Position numbers and translations under genes: made by a program
Shown: piece after piece, positions 15,087-24,383 of the stretch
Layout: the number at the start of each line of letters is the position of its first letter
How positions within the stretch are numbered: position 1 is the first letter of the stretch
The notes under the pieces: generated by a model
Told to the model about the DNA's origin: nothing
Database searches by the model: none
Seen by the model: the letters and a program-made list of their open reading frames with translations, nothing else
From: Paracoccaceae bacterium
Lineage (GTDB): Bacteria; Pseudomonadota; Alphaproteobacteria; Rhodobacterales; Rhodobacteraceae
Reading direction: 5' to 3'
Length of the DNA: 46,287 nucleotides
Assembly (NCBI GenBank): GCA_006844665.1
Contig: SPJP01000023.1
Coordinates: forward strand, 1 to 46,287

Positions 15087-16391
15087 ATGGTAGACTTGTT
15101 TGGCAGCGCGCCGGTCCAAGAAGGCGCGCCACGTCCCTTGGCCGACCGGTTGCGGCCGGACTGCCTGGAAGACGTGATTGGCCAGGACCATGTTCTGGGC
15201 CCAGACGCGCCCTTGGGTGTTATGCTGGCCTCGGGCCAGTTGGGTTCAATCATTTTTTGGGGCCCGCCGGGTGTTGGCAAAACCACCATCGCGCGCTTGC
15301 TGGCTGATCATTCTGACCTTCATTTCGTTCAAATCAGCGCCATTTTCACCGGCATGCCCGACCTGCGCAAAGTGTTCGAGGCCGCAAAGCTGCGCCGTCA
15401 ATCTGGCAAAGGCACCCTGCTGTTTGTCGACGAAATTCACCGTTTTAACAAAGCCCAGCAAGATGGGTTTCTGCCCCATATGGAAGACGGCACCATCGTT
15501 CTGGTCGGGGCCACCACGGAAAACCCTTCGTTCGAACTGAACGCCGCCCTTATGAGCCGGGCGCAAGTTTTCGTGCTGAACCGGCTGGATGACGATGCTT
15601 TGGTATTACTGGTCGAACGGGCCGAGGCGGATCTAGATCGCTCCTTGCCGCTGGATGCGAGCGCGCGGACTGCTTTGGTCGAAATGGCCGATGGCGACGG
15701 GCGCGCGATGTTGAACCTGATCGAACAGATCGCCGCCTGGGATGTGCCCGCGCCTTTGGATGCTCAGCAATTGGGCGACCGTCTGATGCGCCGGGCTGCG
15801 GCCTATGACAAATCAGGCGATGGTCACTATAACCTTATCTCCGCACTGCATAAATCGGTCCGCGGTTCTGACCCGGACGCTGCCCTATACTGGCTGGCCC
15901 GGATGCTGACGGCAGGCGAGGACCCGCGCTTTCTGGCCCGCCGGATCACCCGGATGGCGGTTGAAGACATTGGTCTGGCTGATCCCCAAGCCCAAGCAGT
16001 GTGCTTGCAAAGCTGGCAAACCTATGAACGTCTTGGCAGCCCGGAAGGCGAGCTTGCCCTGGCCCAGGCGGTCGTCTATCTGGCCCTGGCCCCGAAATCC
16101 AACGCGGCCTATGTCGCCTATAAGGGCGCGATGAATGCCGCGAGCAAAACCGGATCGACCCCACCGCCGAAGCATATTCTGAATGCGCCGACCAGCTTGA
16201 TGAAAGATCAGGGCTACGGAGATGGCTATGCCTATGATCACGACGCGCCGGATGGGTTTTCGGGACAGAACTACTTTCCCGACGATATGGACCGCACAAG
16301 CTTTTACCAACCGGTGGAGCGCGGGTTTGAACGGGATCTGGCCAAGCGCGTGGCCTATTTTGACAAGCTGCGCGACAAGCGCGGCGGTTGA
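15087..16391 (+). CDS. rarA: Replication-associated recombination ATPase RarA (MgsA)
   Basis: A 434-residue AAA+ ATPase acting at stalled replication forks. Walker A GPPGVGKTT lies at residues 59-67, Walker B LLFVDEIHRF at 111-120, sensor 1 region VLVGATTENPSF near 140, and the C-terminal half (KSVRGSDPDAALYWLARML, EDIGLADPQA, APKSNAAYVAY) is the MgsA/RarA clamp-loader-like part. ATG 15087 is preferred over 15081 because GGAGG (15075-15079) is then 7 bp away. It leads a run of closely spaced genes to ATP12. Confidence 0.95.
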   Translation: MVDLFGSAPVQEGAPRPLADRLRPDCLEDVIGQDHVLGPDAPLGVMLASGQLGSIIFWGPPGVGKTTIARLLADHSDLHFVQISAIFTGMPDLRKVFEAAKLRRQSGKGTLLFVDEIHRFNKAQQDGFLPHMEDGTIVLVGATTENPSFELNAALMSRAQVFVLNRLDDDALVLLVERAEADLDRSLPLDASARTALVEMADGDGRAMLNLIEQIAAWDVPAPLDAQQLGDRLMRRAAAYDKSGDGHYNLISALHKSVRGSDPDAALYWLARMLTAGEDPRFLARRITRMAVEDIGLADPQAQAVCLQSWQTYERLGSPEGELALAQAVVYLALAPKSNAAYVAYKGAMNAASKTGSTPPPKHILNAPTSLMKDQGYGDGYAYDHDAPDGFSGQNYFPDDMDRTSFYQPVERGFERDLAKRVAYFDKLRDKRGG

Positions 16392-16411
16392 CAAGGCAGG
16401 GTCACAGGCAG

Positions 16412-16801
16412 ATGCACACACCGATGATTTGGACGGTTTTACAAGTTGGGATGGGCGGCGCATTTGGCGCAATGCTACGGTTCCTGGTGGGGCATTATGC
16501 CATTCGCACCATGGGATCGGGTTTTCCGGTCGCTGTGCTTGGGGTGAATATCCTCGGCTCGTTTCTGATGGGGGTGATTGTTGTTGTGTTGGGCCGCAAA
16601 GGCTTGATGCATCTGGCACCTTTGCTGATGACGGGCATCCTGGGCGGCTTCACCACTTTTTCGGCCTTCTCGCTGGAAACGGTGACATTGTATGAACGGG
16701 GCCTTTACGGGCAAGCGGCGGTCTATGTTGGGCTGTCAGTAGGGCTTTCGATCCTGGCACTGGTGCTGGGATTGTGGGCCGCAAGGGGTATTTGGGCATG
16801 A
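16412..16801 (+). CDS. crcB: Fluoride channel FluC (CrcB)
   Basis: A 129-residue inner-membrane protein with four hydrophobic helices. CrcB/FluC dimers export fluoride passively. Family motifs are seen: GGAFGAMLRF in TM1, LGVNILGSFLMG in TM2 and GGFTTFSAFSLE in TM3. The start is uncertain (ATG 16412 or 16424); the ORF also opens with a TTG inside rarA. The stop overlaps the next gene by ATGA. I see no fluoride riboswitch in front of it. Confidence 0.92.
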   Translation: MHTPMIWTVLQVGMGGAFGAMLRFLVGHYAIRTMGSGFPVAVLGVNILGSFLMGVIVVVLGRKGLMHLAPLLMTGILGGFTTFSAFSLETVTLYERGLYGQAAVYVGLSVGLSILALVLGLWAARGIWA

Positions 16802-17841
16802 GCTACGTGCAGAATTTGACGATCGGCGTAGATGACAGCGACCAGCGGCTGGACCGTTGGCTACGGCGGCAATTTCCGCATCTGGGCCAAGGCCGGGTGG
16901 AAAAGATGTGCCGCAAGGGCGAGATCCGGGTGAACGGCGGTCGGGTCAAAGCCTCGACCCGGCTGGAAACAGGCCAGACCGTGCGCATCCCGCCACTGCC
17001 AGTGCCGGGTGGTCAGAACCACGTGGCCCGCACGCGGGTTTCGGCTGCGGATTCCGAGATGATCCGCAGCTGTGTGATCTACCGCGATGATGAAATCCTA
17101 GTGTTGAACAAACCCGCCGGGCTGGCGGTTCAGGGCGGCAGCAAAACCACCCGCCATGTGGACGGTATGGCCGAAGCGTTGCGGTTTGATTCCCACGAAG
17201 ACCCGCGCCTTGTGCACCGTTTGGACAAAGACACATCGGGTGTATTGGTGCTGGCGCGGTCCCGCCGGATTGCAGCGGATTTGACCGAGGCGTTCCGCCA
17301 CCGCAACACGCGAAAGATCTATTGGGCGCTGGTGGGCGGCGTGCCTCATCCGAAAATGGGCACGATCCGCTACGGTCTGGTCAAAGCCCCCGGACATGGC
17401 GCTAGCGGCGAGGGCGAAAAGATGCACTGTATCCACCCCCGCGATGTAGAAACCACCGAAGGCGCAAAGCGCGCAACAACGGATTACGCCGTGCTGGAAC
17501 CGCTGGGCCGCCGCGCCGCTTGGATGGCCTTGGTGCCGATCACGGGCCGGACGCACCAGCTGCGCGCCCATATGGCCGAACTGGGCCACCCGATCATTGG
17601 CGACGGCAAATATGGCGGCTCTGGTCAGGAAAACCTGGGCGATGGATGGGGCGCAATGCTGGGGGGCGAGATGTCGCGCAAGCTGCACCTGCACGCCCGC
17701 AGCTTGTCAATTGAGCATCCCGTAAGCGGCGCGCAGCTTACATTGACCGCCCCAATGCCGCCTCATATGACGGAAACATGGGACTCTATGGGTTGGAACG
17801 CGTCCGATGTTCCCGCGGATCCATTCGAGGATGAAATGTGA
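16798..17841 (+). CDS. rluC: 23S rRNA pseudouridine synthase, RluC type
   Basis: A 347-residue RluA-family enzyme. The N-terminal S4 domain (about residues 14-65) binds RNA. The catalytic Asp143 lies in HRLDKDTSGVLVLAR, and the C-terminal ITGRTHQLRAHMAELGHPI motif is present. RluC modifies 23S U955, U2504 and U2580 in E. coli; the RluC rather than RluD assignment is by general resemblance. Start ATG 16798 overlaps the crcB stop (ATGA), and the end overlaps the HAD gene start (GTGA). Confidence 0.9.
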   Translation: MSYVQNLTIGVDDSDQRLDRWLRRQFPHLGQGRVEKMCRKGEIRVNGGRVKASTRLETGQTVRIPPLPVPGGQNHVARTRVSAADSEMIRSCVIYRDDEILVLNKPAGLAVQGGSKTTRHVDGMAEALRFDSHEDPRLVHRLDKDTSGVLVLARSRRIAADLTEAFRHRNTRKIYWALVGGVPHPKMGTIRYGLVKAPGHGASGEGEKMHCIHPRDVETTEGAKRATTDYAVLEPLGRRAAWMALVPITGRTHQLRAHMAELGHPIIGDGKYGGSGQENLGDGWGAMLGGEMSRKLHLHARSLSIEHPVSGAQLTLTAPMPPHMTETWDSMGWNASDVPADPFEDEM

Positions 17842-18515
17842 ACGAACTCCTTGTCATCTTTGATGTCGATGGCACATTGATAGACGGGCAGGTCCAGATC
17901 GTGTCCGCAATGCATAGTGCGTTTAGCAATCTGGGGCTGCCGGTTCCTGAACGGGACACCATTCTAAAAACAGTTGGTTTGTCGTTGCCAGATGCGTTTG
18001 CCATGCTGGCCACCGAACACAGCATCGCGATCAAGACCAAATTGGTCGAAGGCTACAAGCAAGCGTTCATAGATCTGCGCAGCCGCAACGGCGAAGGTGC
18101 ATCCCCCATGTTCCCGGGGGCGCTGGATGTGGTTCGGACCTTGTCGGCAATGGATAGCGTTTTTCTTGGGATCGCGACGGGTAAATCGGCCCGGGGGTTG
18201 AACCATATGCTGGACGAACACGGCCTGCGCCCTCATTTCGACACGCTGCACCCTTCGGATTTCTACCCGTCCAAGCCGCATCCCATGATGCTGGAAGCCG
18301 CGCTAGAGGATCTGGGCCTGAAACCCGAACAGGCCGTCATGGTCGGCGACACGACATACGATATGGACATGGCCCGATATGCAAAGGTTGCCCGTATCGG
18401 CGTCAGCTGGGGCTATCACTCGGTCACCTCGCTAATCGCCGCCGGGGCCGAGACCGTTCTAACCGGGTTTGAACACCTGATCCCCTATTTGAAGACGACA
18501 GGACGATTGCAATGA
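17838..18515 (+). CDS. HAD-superfamily phosphatase (phosphoglycolate phosphatase-like)
   Basis: A 225-residue haloacid-dehalogenase hydrolase. Motif I is FDVDGTLID with nucleophile Asp9 and acid Asp11, motif II lies in GIATGKS, and motif IV is MVGDTTYDMDMA. The helical cap between motifs I and II fits the Gph/PGP subfamily. The substrate is not fixed by sequence. It begins with GTG, sharing GTGA with the rluC stop, and its stop overlaps ATP12 by ATGA, so it is translationally coupled on both sides. Confidence 0.88.
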   Translation: MNELLVIFDVDGTLIDGQVQIVSAMHSAFSNLGLPVPERDTILKTVGLSLPDAFAMLATEHSIAIKTKLVEGYKQAFIDLRSRNGEGASPMFPGALDVVRTLSAMDSVFLGIATGKSARGLNHMLDEHGLRPHFDTLHPSDFYPSKPHPMMLEAALEDLGLKPEQAVMVGDTTYDMDMARYAKVARIGVSWGYHSVTSLIAAGAETVLTGFEHLIPYLKTTGRLQ

Positions 18516-19216
18516 GCGATTGGATGAAAAAGCGGTTTTGGACAGAGGTTTCCGTGGTCGAGGCCGATGAAGGCTTTGGTCTTGCCTTGGACGGGCGCCG
18601 AATCAAGACGCCCCTGAAGACGCCATTATACGTGCCCTCGCGCGCCTTTGCCGACCATATCGCAAGTGAATGGGATGCCGTGGGCGAGGCGATTGACCCT
18701 ACAACAATGCCGTTCACCCGGGCCGCCAATGCGGCGATCGACAAGCTGGCGAATCAGAAACCCGAGGTCGTGGCACTTTTGGCCGAATATGGTGGCAGCG
18801 ACCTGTTGTGCTACCGCGCGACCTATCCTGAAAAACTGATCGCCAAGCAGGCGCAGGCCTGGGATCCGGTGCTGGATTGGGCAGCCGAGGCGTTTGGCCA
18901 GCGGTTGAATGTGACCCAAGGCGTCTTGCCCGTCGACCAGCCCCCCGAGCCCTTGGACATGATGCATAAACGTCTGTTGGGTTTGTCCGAATTTCAGCTG
19001 TCCGGGGCCTATGACCTGATCTCTATTTCCGGGTCTTTGGTCTTGGCCTTTGCCGTGATGGACGGGGTCGTGGATCCTGCCCAAGCATGGGACTACAGCC
19101 GAATCGACGAAGCCTGGCAAATCGCCGAATGGGGCGCAGATGACGAGGCCGAGGCCGCTTCAGCTATAAAAAACGCTGATTTCCTGCGCGCTGCGCTTAT
19201 TTTTCAGCTTTCCTGA
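18512..19216 (+). CDS. ATP12-family F1-ATPase assembly chaperone
   Basis: A 234-residue protein of the ATP12 family, whose mitochondrial members chaperone the F1 alpha subunit. Recognisable blocks are RFWTEVSVVEADEGFGLALDGR, KTPLKTPLYVPS and EWDAVGEAIDPTTMPFTRAANAAIDK. The family is typical of alphaproteobacteria and mitochondria. It is the last gene of the rarA operon, starting ATGA within the HAD gene. A weak hairpin (CAGCC with GGCTG, 19273-19286) and a short T-run follow. Confidence 0.92.
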   Translation: MSDWMKKRFWTEVSVVEADEGFGLALDGRRIKTPLKTPLYVPSRAFADHIASEWDAVGEAIDPTTMPFTRAANAAIDKLANQKPEVVALLAEYGGSDLLCYRATYPEKLIAKQAQAWDPVLDWAAEAFGQRLNVTQGVLPVDQPPEPLDMMHKRLLGLSEFQLSGAYDLISISGSLVLAFAVMDGVVDPAQAWDYSRIDEAWQIAEWGADDEAEAASAIKNADFLRAALIFQLS

Positions 19217-19478
19217 ATTTAGTCAGTGCTGCGTACCAAGTTTCTGATCCGGGCCAAGTTTGGTGTCCGGGTCAGCCGGGCGGCTGGTGTGATTTTTGGA
19301 TAAAGGTCAGTAATTGCGACCTTACGTCGGGGTAGATCGCCTTTTGGGGGATCCTTTACCCCTTAAAAACGCAAGATTTTTGTATCCAGCCCTGCACGAG
19401 CGGCCGCTTTGATGGCGTGAAACAAGTTTCGTTCCTTGGGCACGACCCAAAAAGCGCTGCTTATTAAATTTCCACCCC

Positions 19479-19508
19479 TTGACGTTTTTTTGGAAGTTTG
19501 CCCAATTA
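19479..19508 (+). promoter_or_regulatory. Candidate aapJ promoter
   Basis: TTGACG (19479-19484), then a T-rich spacer, with CAATTA (19503-19508) 18 bp downstream as the best -10. The -35 is good and the -10 is uncertain. It lies in the most AT-rich part of the gap. Confidence 0.35.
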
Positions 19509-19570
19509 ATAGGACAACCGCGGGGAGGTACCCGTGGGGCACCATTCCGATAAACGGGATGGACAAATAA

Positions 19571-19604
19571 TCAGTGACTGTTTCACTGACTCATCAGGAT
19601 GAGG
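19571..19604 (+). promoter_or_regulatory. Paired hairpins covering the aapJ Shine-Dalgarno
   Basis: TCAGTGA (19571-19577) pairs with TCACTGA (19583-19589). Directly next to it CTCAT (19590-19594) pairs with ATGAG (19599-19603), loop CAGG. The second stem overlaps the SD GAGG (19601-19604) of aapJ, 5 bp before its ATG. This arrangement could gate translation. Confidence 0.5.
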
Positions 19605-19609
19605 TAACT

Positions 19610-20626
19610 ATGAAAAAATCAGTTTTCTTTGGCGCACTGACAGTTGCAGGCCTAATGGCCGGCGCATCTGCGGCAGCGACTCTAGACGATGTTAAAGCAC
19701 GCGGTTCTTTGAACTGTGGTGTTACAACTGGCGTTCCCGGCTTTGCAGAGCCTGACGCTGACGGCGTATGGAAAGGTTTCGACGTAGCAGTATGCCGCGC
19801 TGTTGCCGCCGCCGTTCTGGGTGACGGTTCCGCCGTTACTTTCGTACCAACAACTGGTAAAACACGCTTCACCGCTCTGGCTTCTGGCGAGATCGACATG
19901 CTGGCGCGTAACACCACTTGGACATTCAGCCGCGACGTCGACCTGAAGTTCGAATTTGTTGGCGTAAACTACTATGACGGTCAGGGCTTTATGGTTCCTG
20001 CCGAGCTGGGCGTTTCTTCCGCGACTGAGCTGGACGGCGCGACTGTCTGCATTCAGACCGGTACAACAACCGAGCTGAACTTGGCTGACTTCTTCCGTTC
20101 GAACGGCATGAGCTACGAGCCTGTTCCAATCGAAACTGGCGCAGAAGCTGTTCAGCAGTTCACTGCTGGCGCATGTGACGTTTACACAACTGACCGGTCT
20201 GCTTTGGCTGCTCAGCGTGCAAACTTCGACACACCAAGCGACTATGTCGTTCTGCCAGAAATCGTCTCCAAAGAGCCTCTGGGCCCACTTGTTCGCCACG
20301 GCGACAACGAATGGGGCGACATCGTTCGCTGGACACTGAACGCTCTGATCACAGCTGAAGAGCTGGGTGTAACTGCTGCAAACGCAGGCGACATCGCTGG
20401 TTCTTCCAACAACCCAGAAGTTAAGCGTCTGCTGGGTGCCGAAGGTTCCCTGGGCGAAATGCTTGGTCTGGACGCCGAGTGGGCGAAGCGCGCCATCATG
20501 GTTGAAGGCAACTACGGTGAAGTGTTCGAAAACAACATCGGTGAAGGCACTCAGATTGCTCTGCCACGTGGCGTAAACGCCAAGTGGACTGACGGCGGCC
20601 TGATCTACTCGCCTCCTTTCCGCTAG
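19610..20626 (+). CDS. aapJ: General L-amino-acid ABC transporter, periplasmic binding protein
   Basis: A 338-residue solute-binding protein (SBP family 3). ATG 19610 is followed by a signal peptide (KK, hydrophobic core, ASAAA near residue 22), so it acts in the periplasm. The mature part begins TLDDVKARGSLNCGV and includes FEFVGVNYYDGQGFMV and GACDVYTTDRSALAAQR, matching AapJ/BztA-type proteins. Codon choice looks adapted to high expression. It leads aapQ, aapM and aapP; a terminator-like hairpin after it would keep it more abundant than the permease. Confidence 0.95.
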   Translation: MKKSVFFGALTVAGLMAGASAAATLDDVKARGSLNCGVTTGVPGFAEPDADGVWKGFDVAVCRAVAAAVLGDGSAVTFVPTTGKTRFTALASGEIDMLARNTTWTFSRDVDLKFEFVGVNYYDGQGFMVPAELGVSSATELDGATVCIQTGTTTELNLADFFRSNGMSYEPVPIETGAEAVQQFTAGACDVYTTDRSALAAQRANFDTPSDYVVLPEIVSKEPLGPLVRHGDNEWGDIVRWTLNALITAEELGVTAANAGDIAGSSNNPEVKRLLGAEGSLGEMLGLDAEWAKRAIMVEGNYGEVFENNIGEGTQIALPRGVNAKWTDGGLIYSPPFR

Positions 20627-20638
20627 AACTTACTCTGT

Positions 20639-20667
20639 AAAAGGGCGCGGTCTTTCCGCGCCCTTTT
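20639..20667 (+). terminator. Terminator-like hairpin between aapJ and aapQ
   Basis: AAAAGGGCGCGG (20639-20650) pairs with CCGCGCCCTTTT (20656-20667). With the T-run inside the stem end it would terminate part of the transcripts, a usual way to make binding protein in excess of the membrane parts. Confidence 0.85.
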
Positions 20668-20753
20668 CATATCCAGCCGAACGGCACACGATCAAATGGC
20701 TCCGCACCGATTAAGAGTGCACTTATAAGCCACAGCAACGGGGATCGTCCTAG

Positions 20754-21983
20754 ATGACGACTATTACCGAACCTTCGGGAAGCGATTCCACAGGTGCATT
20801 CAAGCTTTCGATGCTTTTGAACGACACCCGGTACCGCGCTTTAACGTTTCAATTCATTGCATTGGTTGCGATCATCGCAGCGATGGCCTTCATCGGCGGC
20901 AACCTTGTCCGCAACCTGGCAGAAGCTGGCCTGAACATTTCCTATGATTTCCTAGGAACGCAGGCGGGCTACGACATTAACCAACAGCCGATTCCTTTTG
21001 AAAGTACCGACACCCATGGCCGCGCCGCCATCGTCGGCTTGATGAACACGCTGATTGTGGCCTTTTTGGCCTGTGTGTCTGCCACTGTGATCGGCGTGAT
21101 CGCCGGCGTTCTGCGCCTGTCGCCCAACTGGTTGGTGCGCAAGATCATGTCGTTCTATGTCGAGATTTTCCGCAACGTTCCGGTTCTGATTTGGATCCTG
21201 ATCATCTTTTCGGTCTTGATCAACGCAACGCCATCCCCACGGGATTTCCGCGGCGAGAATCCGGCCGCCTCGATGTGGTTCTTTGACAGCTTCGCCATCA
21301 CGAACCGCGGCATGTACATGCCCAAACCAGAATTCGGGCCCGGTGCATGGTTCGTTGTACTGGCCTTTGTCGCTTCGATCATCGGGATCTTTGCGCTGCG
21401 TCGCTACGCACGGAACGAGCTTTTTGACAAAGGTCGTGTGGTTCCGATCCTGTGGCCGTCCGTTGCTTTGTTCTTCGTGCCTGTCATCTTGGTTCAGCTG
21501 ATCATGGGCTCGCCAATCTCGCTGGAATACCCTGCGCTGAAAGGCTTTAACTTCCAGGGCGGTATGGGTCTGCGAGGATCTTTGATCGCGCTGTGGTTTG
21601 CCTTGGCGATCTATACAGGCGCCTTTATCGCGGAAAACGTCCGTGCGGGTATCCTTGCGGTGTCCAAAGGCCAGACCGAGGCCGCAGGCGCCCTGGGTAT
21701 GCGCCCCGGCCGTATCATGAGCCTGGTGGTTCTGCCCCAAGCCTTGCGCGTCATCATTCCGCCGCTGATCTCTCAGTACCTGAACATCACCAAGAACTCG
21801 TCCTTGGCGATTGCCGTTGGCTATATGGATCTGACCGGCACGCTGGGTGGCATTACGCTGCTGCAAACCGGTCGCGCGATCGAAGCCGTTTTGATGCTGA
21901 TGATGTTCTACCTGATCATCTCACTTGGGATCTCGTTCTTTATGAACATCTACAACAACGCAATGAAACTGAAGGAGCGCTAG
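20754..21983 (+). CDS. aapQ: General L-amino-acid ABC transporter permease AapQ
   Basis: A 409-residue inner-membrane permease of the His/Glu/Gln family. Several hydrophobic helices flank a long inserted periplasmic section, as in AapQ/BztB. The EAA cytoplasmic-loop motif is EAAGALGMRPGRIMSLVVLPQ. It begins MTTITEPSG after the hairpin that follows aapJ and is 1 bp from aapM. AapQ and AapM form the membrane heterodimer. Confidence 0.94.
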   Translation: MTTITEPSGSDSTGAFKLSMLLNDTRYRALTFQFIALVAIIAAMAFIGGNLVRNLAEAGLNISYDFLGTQAGYDINQQPIPFESTDTHGRAAIVGLMNTLIVAFLACVSATVIGVIAGVLRLSPNWLVRKIMSFYVEIFRNVPVLIWILIIFSVLINATPSPRDFRGENPAASMWFFDSFAITNRGMYMPKPEFGPGAWFVVLAFVASIIGIFALRRYARNELFDKGRVVPILWPSVALFFVPVILVQLIMGSPISLEYPALKGFNFQGGMGLRGSLIALWFALAIYTGAFIAENVRAGILAVSKGQTEAAGALGMRPGRIMSLVVLPQALRVIIPPLISQYLNITKNSSLAIAVGYMDLTGTLGGITLLQTGRAIEAVLMLMMFYLIISLGISFFMNIYNNAMKLKER

Positions 21984-21984
21984 A

Positions 21985-23532
21985 ATGGCCGATTCAAAAG
22001 CACAGTCTGTCGCGTTCGTTCGGAAAACGCCGATCCCACAAGCGCCGCCGCCGATCTCTGAAGCGGGCCCCTTGGCGTGGATCCGCACCAACCTGTTTTC
22101 GGGCGTGTTCAACTCTATCCTGACCATCATCGCGTTTTATGTGGTGATCCGGTTTGTCATGGGGGTTTTCCCTTGGTTCTATAACGGGGTCTGGGACGCG
22201 TCTTCTATCCGCGAATGTAAGGATAAACTGGACGGTCTAACCGGCGGTTGTTTTGCGGTCCTTGCGGACCGTTGGGACCACCTGCTGTTCGGGTTCAGTT
22301 ACCCGCCCGAAGGCTATTGGCGCATCGTCTTGTCCTTCGTGCTACTGATGGTAGCCGCAGCGCCTTTGTTGTTCGCAAACCTGCCACGCAAGATGCTGTA
22401 TTTCACTGGCTTCTTCCCGTTTCTGGCCTATTGGCTGATCTGGGGTGGTTCCATCTGGGTGTCCATGACCCTGTTGGCCATCATCATCGCGACCGGCTTT
22501 ATCTACCGGCTAGTGGCGATCCAGATTGATGTGGAAATGCGCAAGATCGTGGCTATGGGTATTGGTGCCATCTGCGGCGTAGGCTTGGCCTATCTGCTGT
22601 ACTTAGGCGCCAGCGAGCTAAGCTTTATCGCGGGCTCTATCGGCACCGAAGGGATCGTTGCGTTGATTGCCAACAAGGCCTTCTGGGCCGCGTCAATCTT
22701 CACTTACGTGTTCTTCATCCCGATGGGCATCTTCATCGGCTACGCGATCTACAACAGCTATGAAGACGGCGGCCTTGTGTCGGTCGTTGCTGCGTTGCTG
22801 TTCTTTGGTGTCGCGATCAGCTATCTGGTTGGACCGATCTGGATGGGCGTGAACTTTATTCTGCCGATCGAGCTTGAGGCCGTCGCATCCCGCGACATGG
22901 GGGGCTTTATGCTCAACATGGTTCTGGGTACGGTCTGCGTGTCTTTGTCGATCCCACTGGGCATTGTGCTCGCCTTGGGCCGTCAGTCTGACATGCCGCT
23001 GATCAAAGGCGTCTGCGTGGTCTTTATCGAGTTCATTCGCGGCGTTCCGCTGATCACCTTGCTATTTGTTGCGAACGTGATGCTGGCTTACTTCCTGCCG
23101 CCTAGCTCGAACTTCGACTTGATCCTGCGGGTTATCATCATGATCACCATGTTCTCGGCGGCTTATATTGCCGAGGTGATCCGCGGTGGTCTGGCTGCCT
23201 TGCCCAAAGGGCAATACGAGGCCGCCGATAGTCTGGGTCTGAACTATAACCAAGCGACCCAGCTGATCATCCTGCCACAAGCGCTCAAGATCTCGATCCC
23301 AGGGATCGTGAACGTTGCGGTTGGCCTGTTCAAGGACACCACGCTGGTTTCGATCATCTCGATGTTCGACCTGGTTGGGATGATCCGTGGACCAATCCAA
23401 AACTCGACCGAATGGATCAGCGTCTATTGGGAAGTTTATGGCTTCGGTGCCTTACTCTTCTTCGTCGTCTGCTACTCAATCTCTCAATATTCGCAGTGGT
23501 TAGAGCGTCAGCTCGCGACCGATCATCGCTAA
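21985..23532 (+). CDS. aapM: General L-amino-acid ABC transporter permease AapM (long)
   Basis: A 515-residue permease partner of AapQ. The EAA motif is EAADSLGLNYNQATQLIILPQ in the C-terminal permease domain. Upstream of it there are extra hydrophobic segments (residues about 105-275), making it longer than the AapM proteins I recall (about 380-435 residues). It starts MADSKAQSVAF right after the aapQ stop with GGAGCG as SD, and aapP follows 15 bp later. Confidence 0.92.
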   Translation: MADSKAQSVAFVRKTPIPQAPPPISEAGPLAWIRTNLFSGVFNSILTIIAFYVVIRFVMGVFPWFYNGVWDASSIRECKDKLDGLTGGCFAVLADRWDHLLFGFSYPPEGYWRIVLSFVLLMVAAAPLLFANLPRKMLYFTGFFPFLAYWLIWGGSIWVSMTLLAIIIATGFIYRLVAIQIDVEMRKIVAMGIGAICGVGLAYLLYLGASELSFIAGSIGTEGIVALIANKAFWAASIFTYVFFIPMGIFIGYAIYNSYEDGGLVSVVAALLFFGVAISYLVGPIWMGVNFILPIELEAVASRDMGGFMLNMVLGTVCVSLSIPLGIVLALGRQSDMPLIKGVCVVFIEFIRGVPLITLLFVANVMLAYFLPPSSNFDLILRVIIMITMFSAAYIAEVIRGGLAALPKGQYEAADSLGLNYNQATQLIILPQALKISIPGIVNVAVGLFKDTTLVSIISMFDLVGMIRGPIQNSTEWISVYWEVYGFGALLFFVVCYSISQYSQWLERQLATDHR

Positions 23533-23547
23533 GGAAAGGGTCTGATC

Positions 23548-24333
23548 ATGACCAATACAGCTACTGAAACACAACCTTCGGGCATGCAGATTTCCGATGA
23601 GGTCGCAATCGAGATCAAGAACATGAACAAGTGGTACGGTACGTTCCACGTTCTGCGCGACATTGATCTGACCGTTCAGCGGGGCGAGCGTATTGTTATC
23701 TGTGGCCCTTCGGGGTCCGGTAAATCCACGCTGATCCGCTGCATCAACGCGCTGGAAGAGCATCAGAAAGGCTCTATCACCGTGGATGGCACGCTTTTGT
23801 CGTCTGACCTGAAGAACATCGACAAGATCCGGTCCGAGGTTGGCATGTGCTTTCAGCACTTCAACCTGTTCCCGCACCTGACCATTCTGGAAAACTGCAC
23901 GCTGGCACCGATCTGGGTTCGCAAGATCCCCAAGAAAGAAGCCGAAGAAACAGCGATGTATTTCCTGGAAAAGGTGAAGATCCCGGATCAGGCCAACAAG
24001 TATCCTGGCCAATTGTCCGGTGGTCAGCAGCAGCGTGTGGCGATTGCGCGCTCGCTGTGCATGCGCCCGCGGATCATGTTGTTTGACGAACCGACATCGG
24101 CGCTTGACCCCGAGATGATCAAAGAGGTTCTGGATACTATGATCCAGCTGGCCGAAGAAGGCATGACAATGCTGTGCGTGACCCACGAAATGGGCTTTGC
24201 GCGTCAGGTTGCGAACCGCGTTATCTTTATGGATGCGGGCCAGATCGTGGAACAGAACGCGCCAGAGCCGTTCTTTACCAACCCACAAAGCGACCGGACA
24301 AAACTGTTCCTGTCTCAGATCCTGGGCCACTAA
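23548..24333 (+). CDS. aapP: General L-amino-acid ABC transporter ATPase AapP
   Basis: A 261-residue ATP-binding subunit that powers the Aap importer at the inner membrane. Walker [10 protein letters not shown] (residues 53-61), signature LSGGQQQR, Walker [15 protein letters not shown] and switch His in CVTHEMGFA are all intact. It starts 15 bp after aapM with AAGGAAAGGG as SD. It ends the operon at a terminator. Confidence 0.97.
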   Translation: MTNTATETQPSGMQISDEVAIEIKNMNKWYGTFHVLRDIDLTVQRGERIVICGPSGSGKSTLIRCINALEEHQKGSITVDGTLLSSDLKNIDKIRSEVGMCFQHFNLFPHLTILENCTLAPIWVRKIPKKEAEETAMYFLEKVKIPDQANKYPGQLSGGQQQRVAIARSLCMRPRIMLFDEPTSALDPEMIKEVLDTMIQLAEEGMTMLCVTHEMGFARQVANRVIFMDAGQIVEQNAPEPFFTNPQSDRTKLFLSQILGH

Positions 24334-24353
24334 AGCCACTAAAATTATCGGTG

Positions 24354-24380
24354 AAAGGCGGGGCTTTGGTCCCGCCTTTT
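24354..24380. terminator. Terminator after aapP
   Basis: AAAGGCGGG (24354-24362) pairs with CCCGCCTTT (24371-24379), followed by T. The A and T flanks would allow action in both directions, serving aapP and the convergent SixA-like gene. Confidence 0.85.
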
Positions 24381-24383
24381 GCG

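Larger units (their letters stand above)
19217..19609 (+). other. Upstream regulatory region of aapJ (no gene)
   Basis: 393 bp without a convincing gene. It holds a weak terminator-like hairpin after ATP12 (19273-19296), a candidate promoter near 19479, a stem CCATTCCG (19542-19549) with CGGGATGG (19555-19562), and two adjacent hairpins at 19571-19603. The last 130 bp look like a structured 5' untranslated leader of the amino-acid transporter operon. Confidence 0.6.

Noticed and set aside
19363-19566. Minus-strand ORF in the aapJ upstream region
   Set aside because: No ribosome-binding site, it covers the likely promoter and leader, and has no family resemblance.
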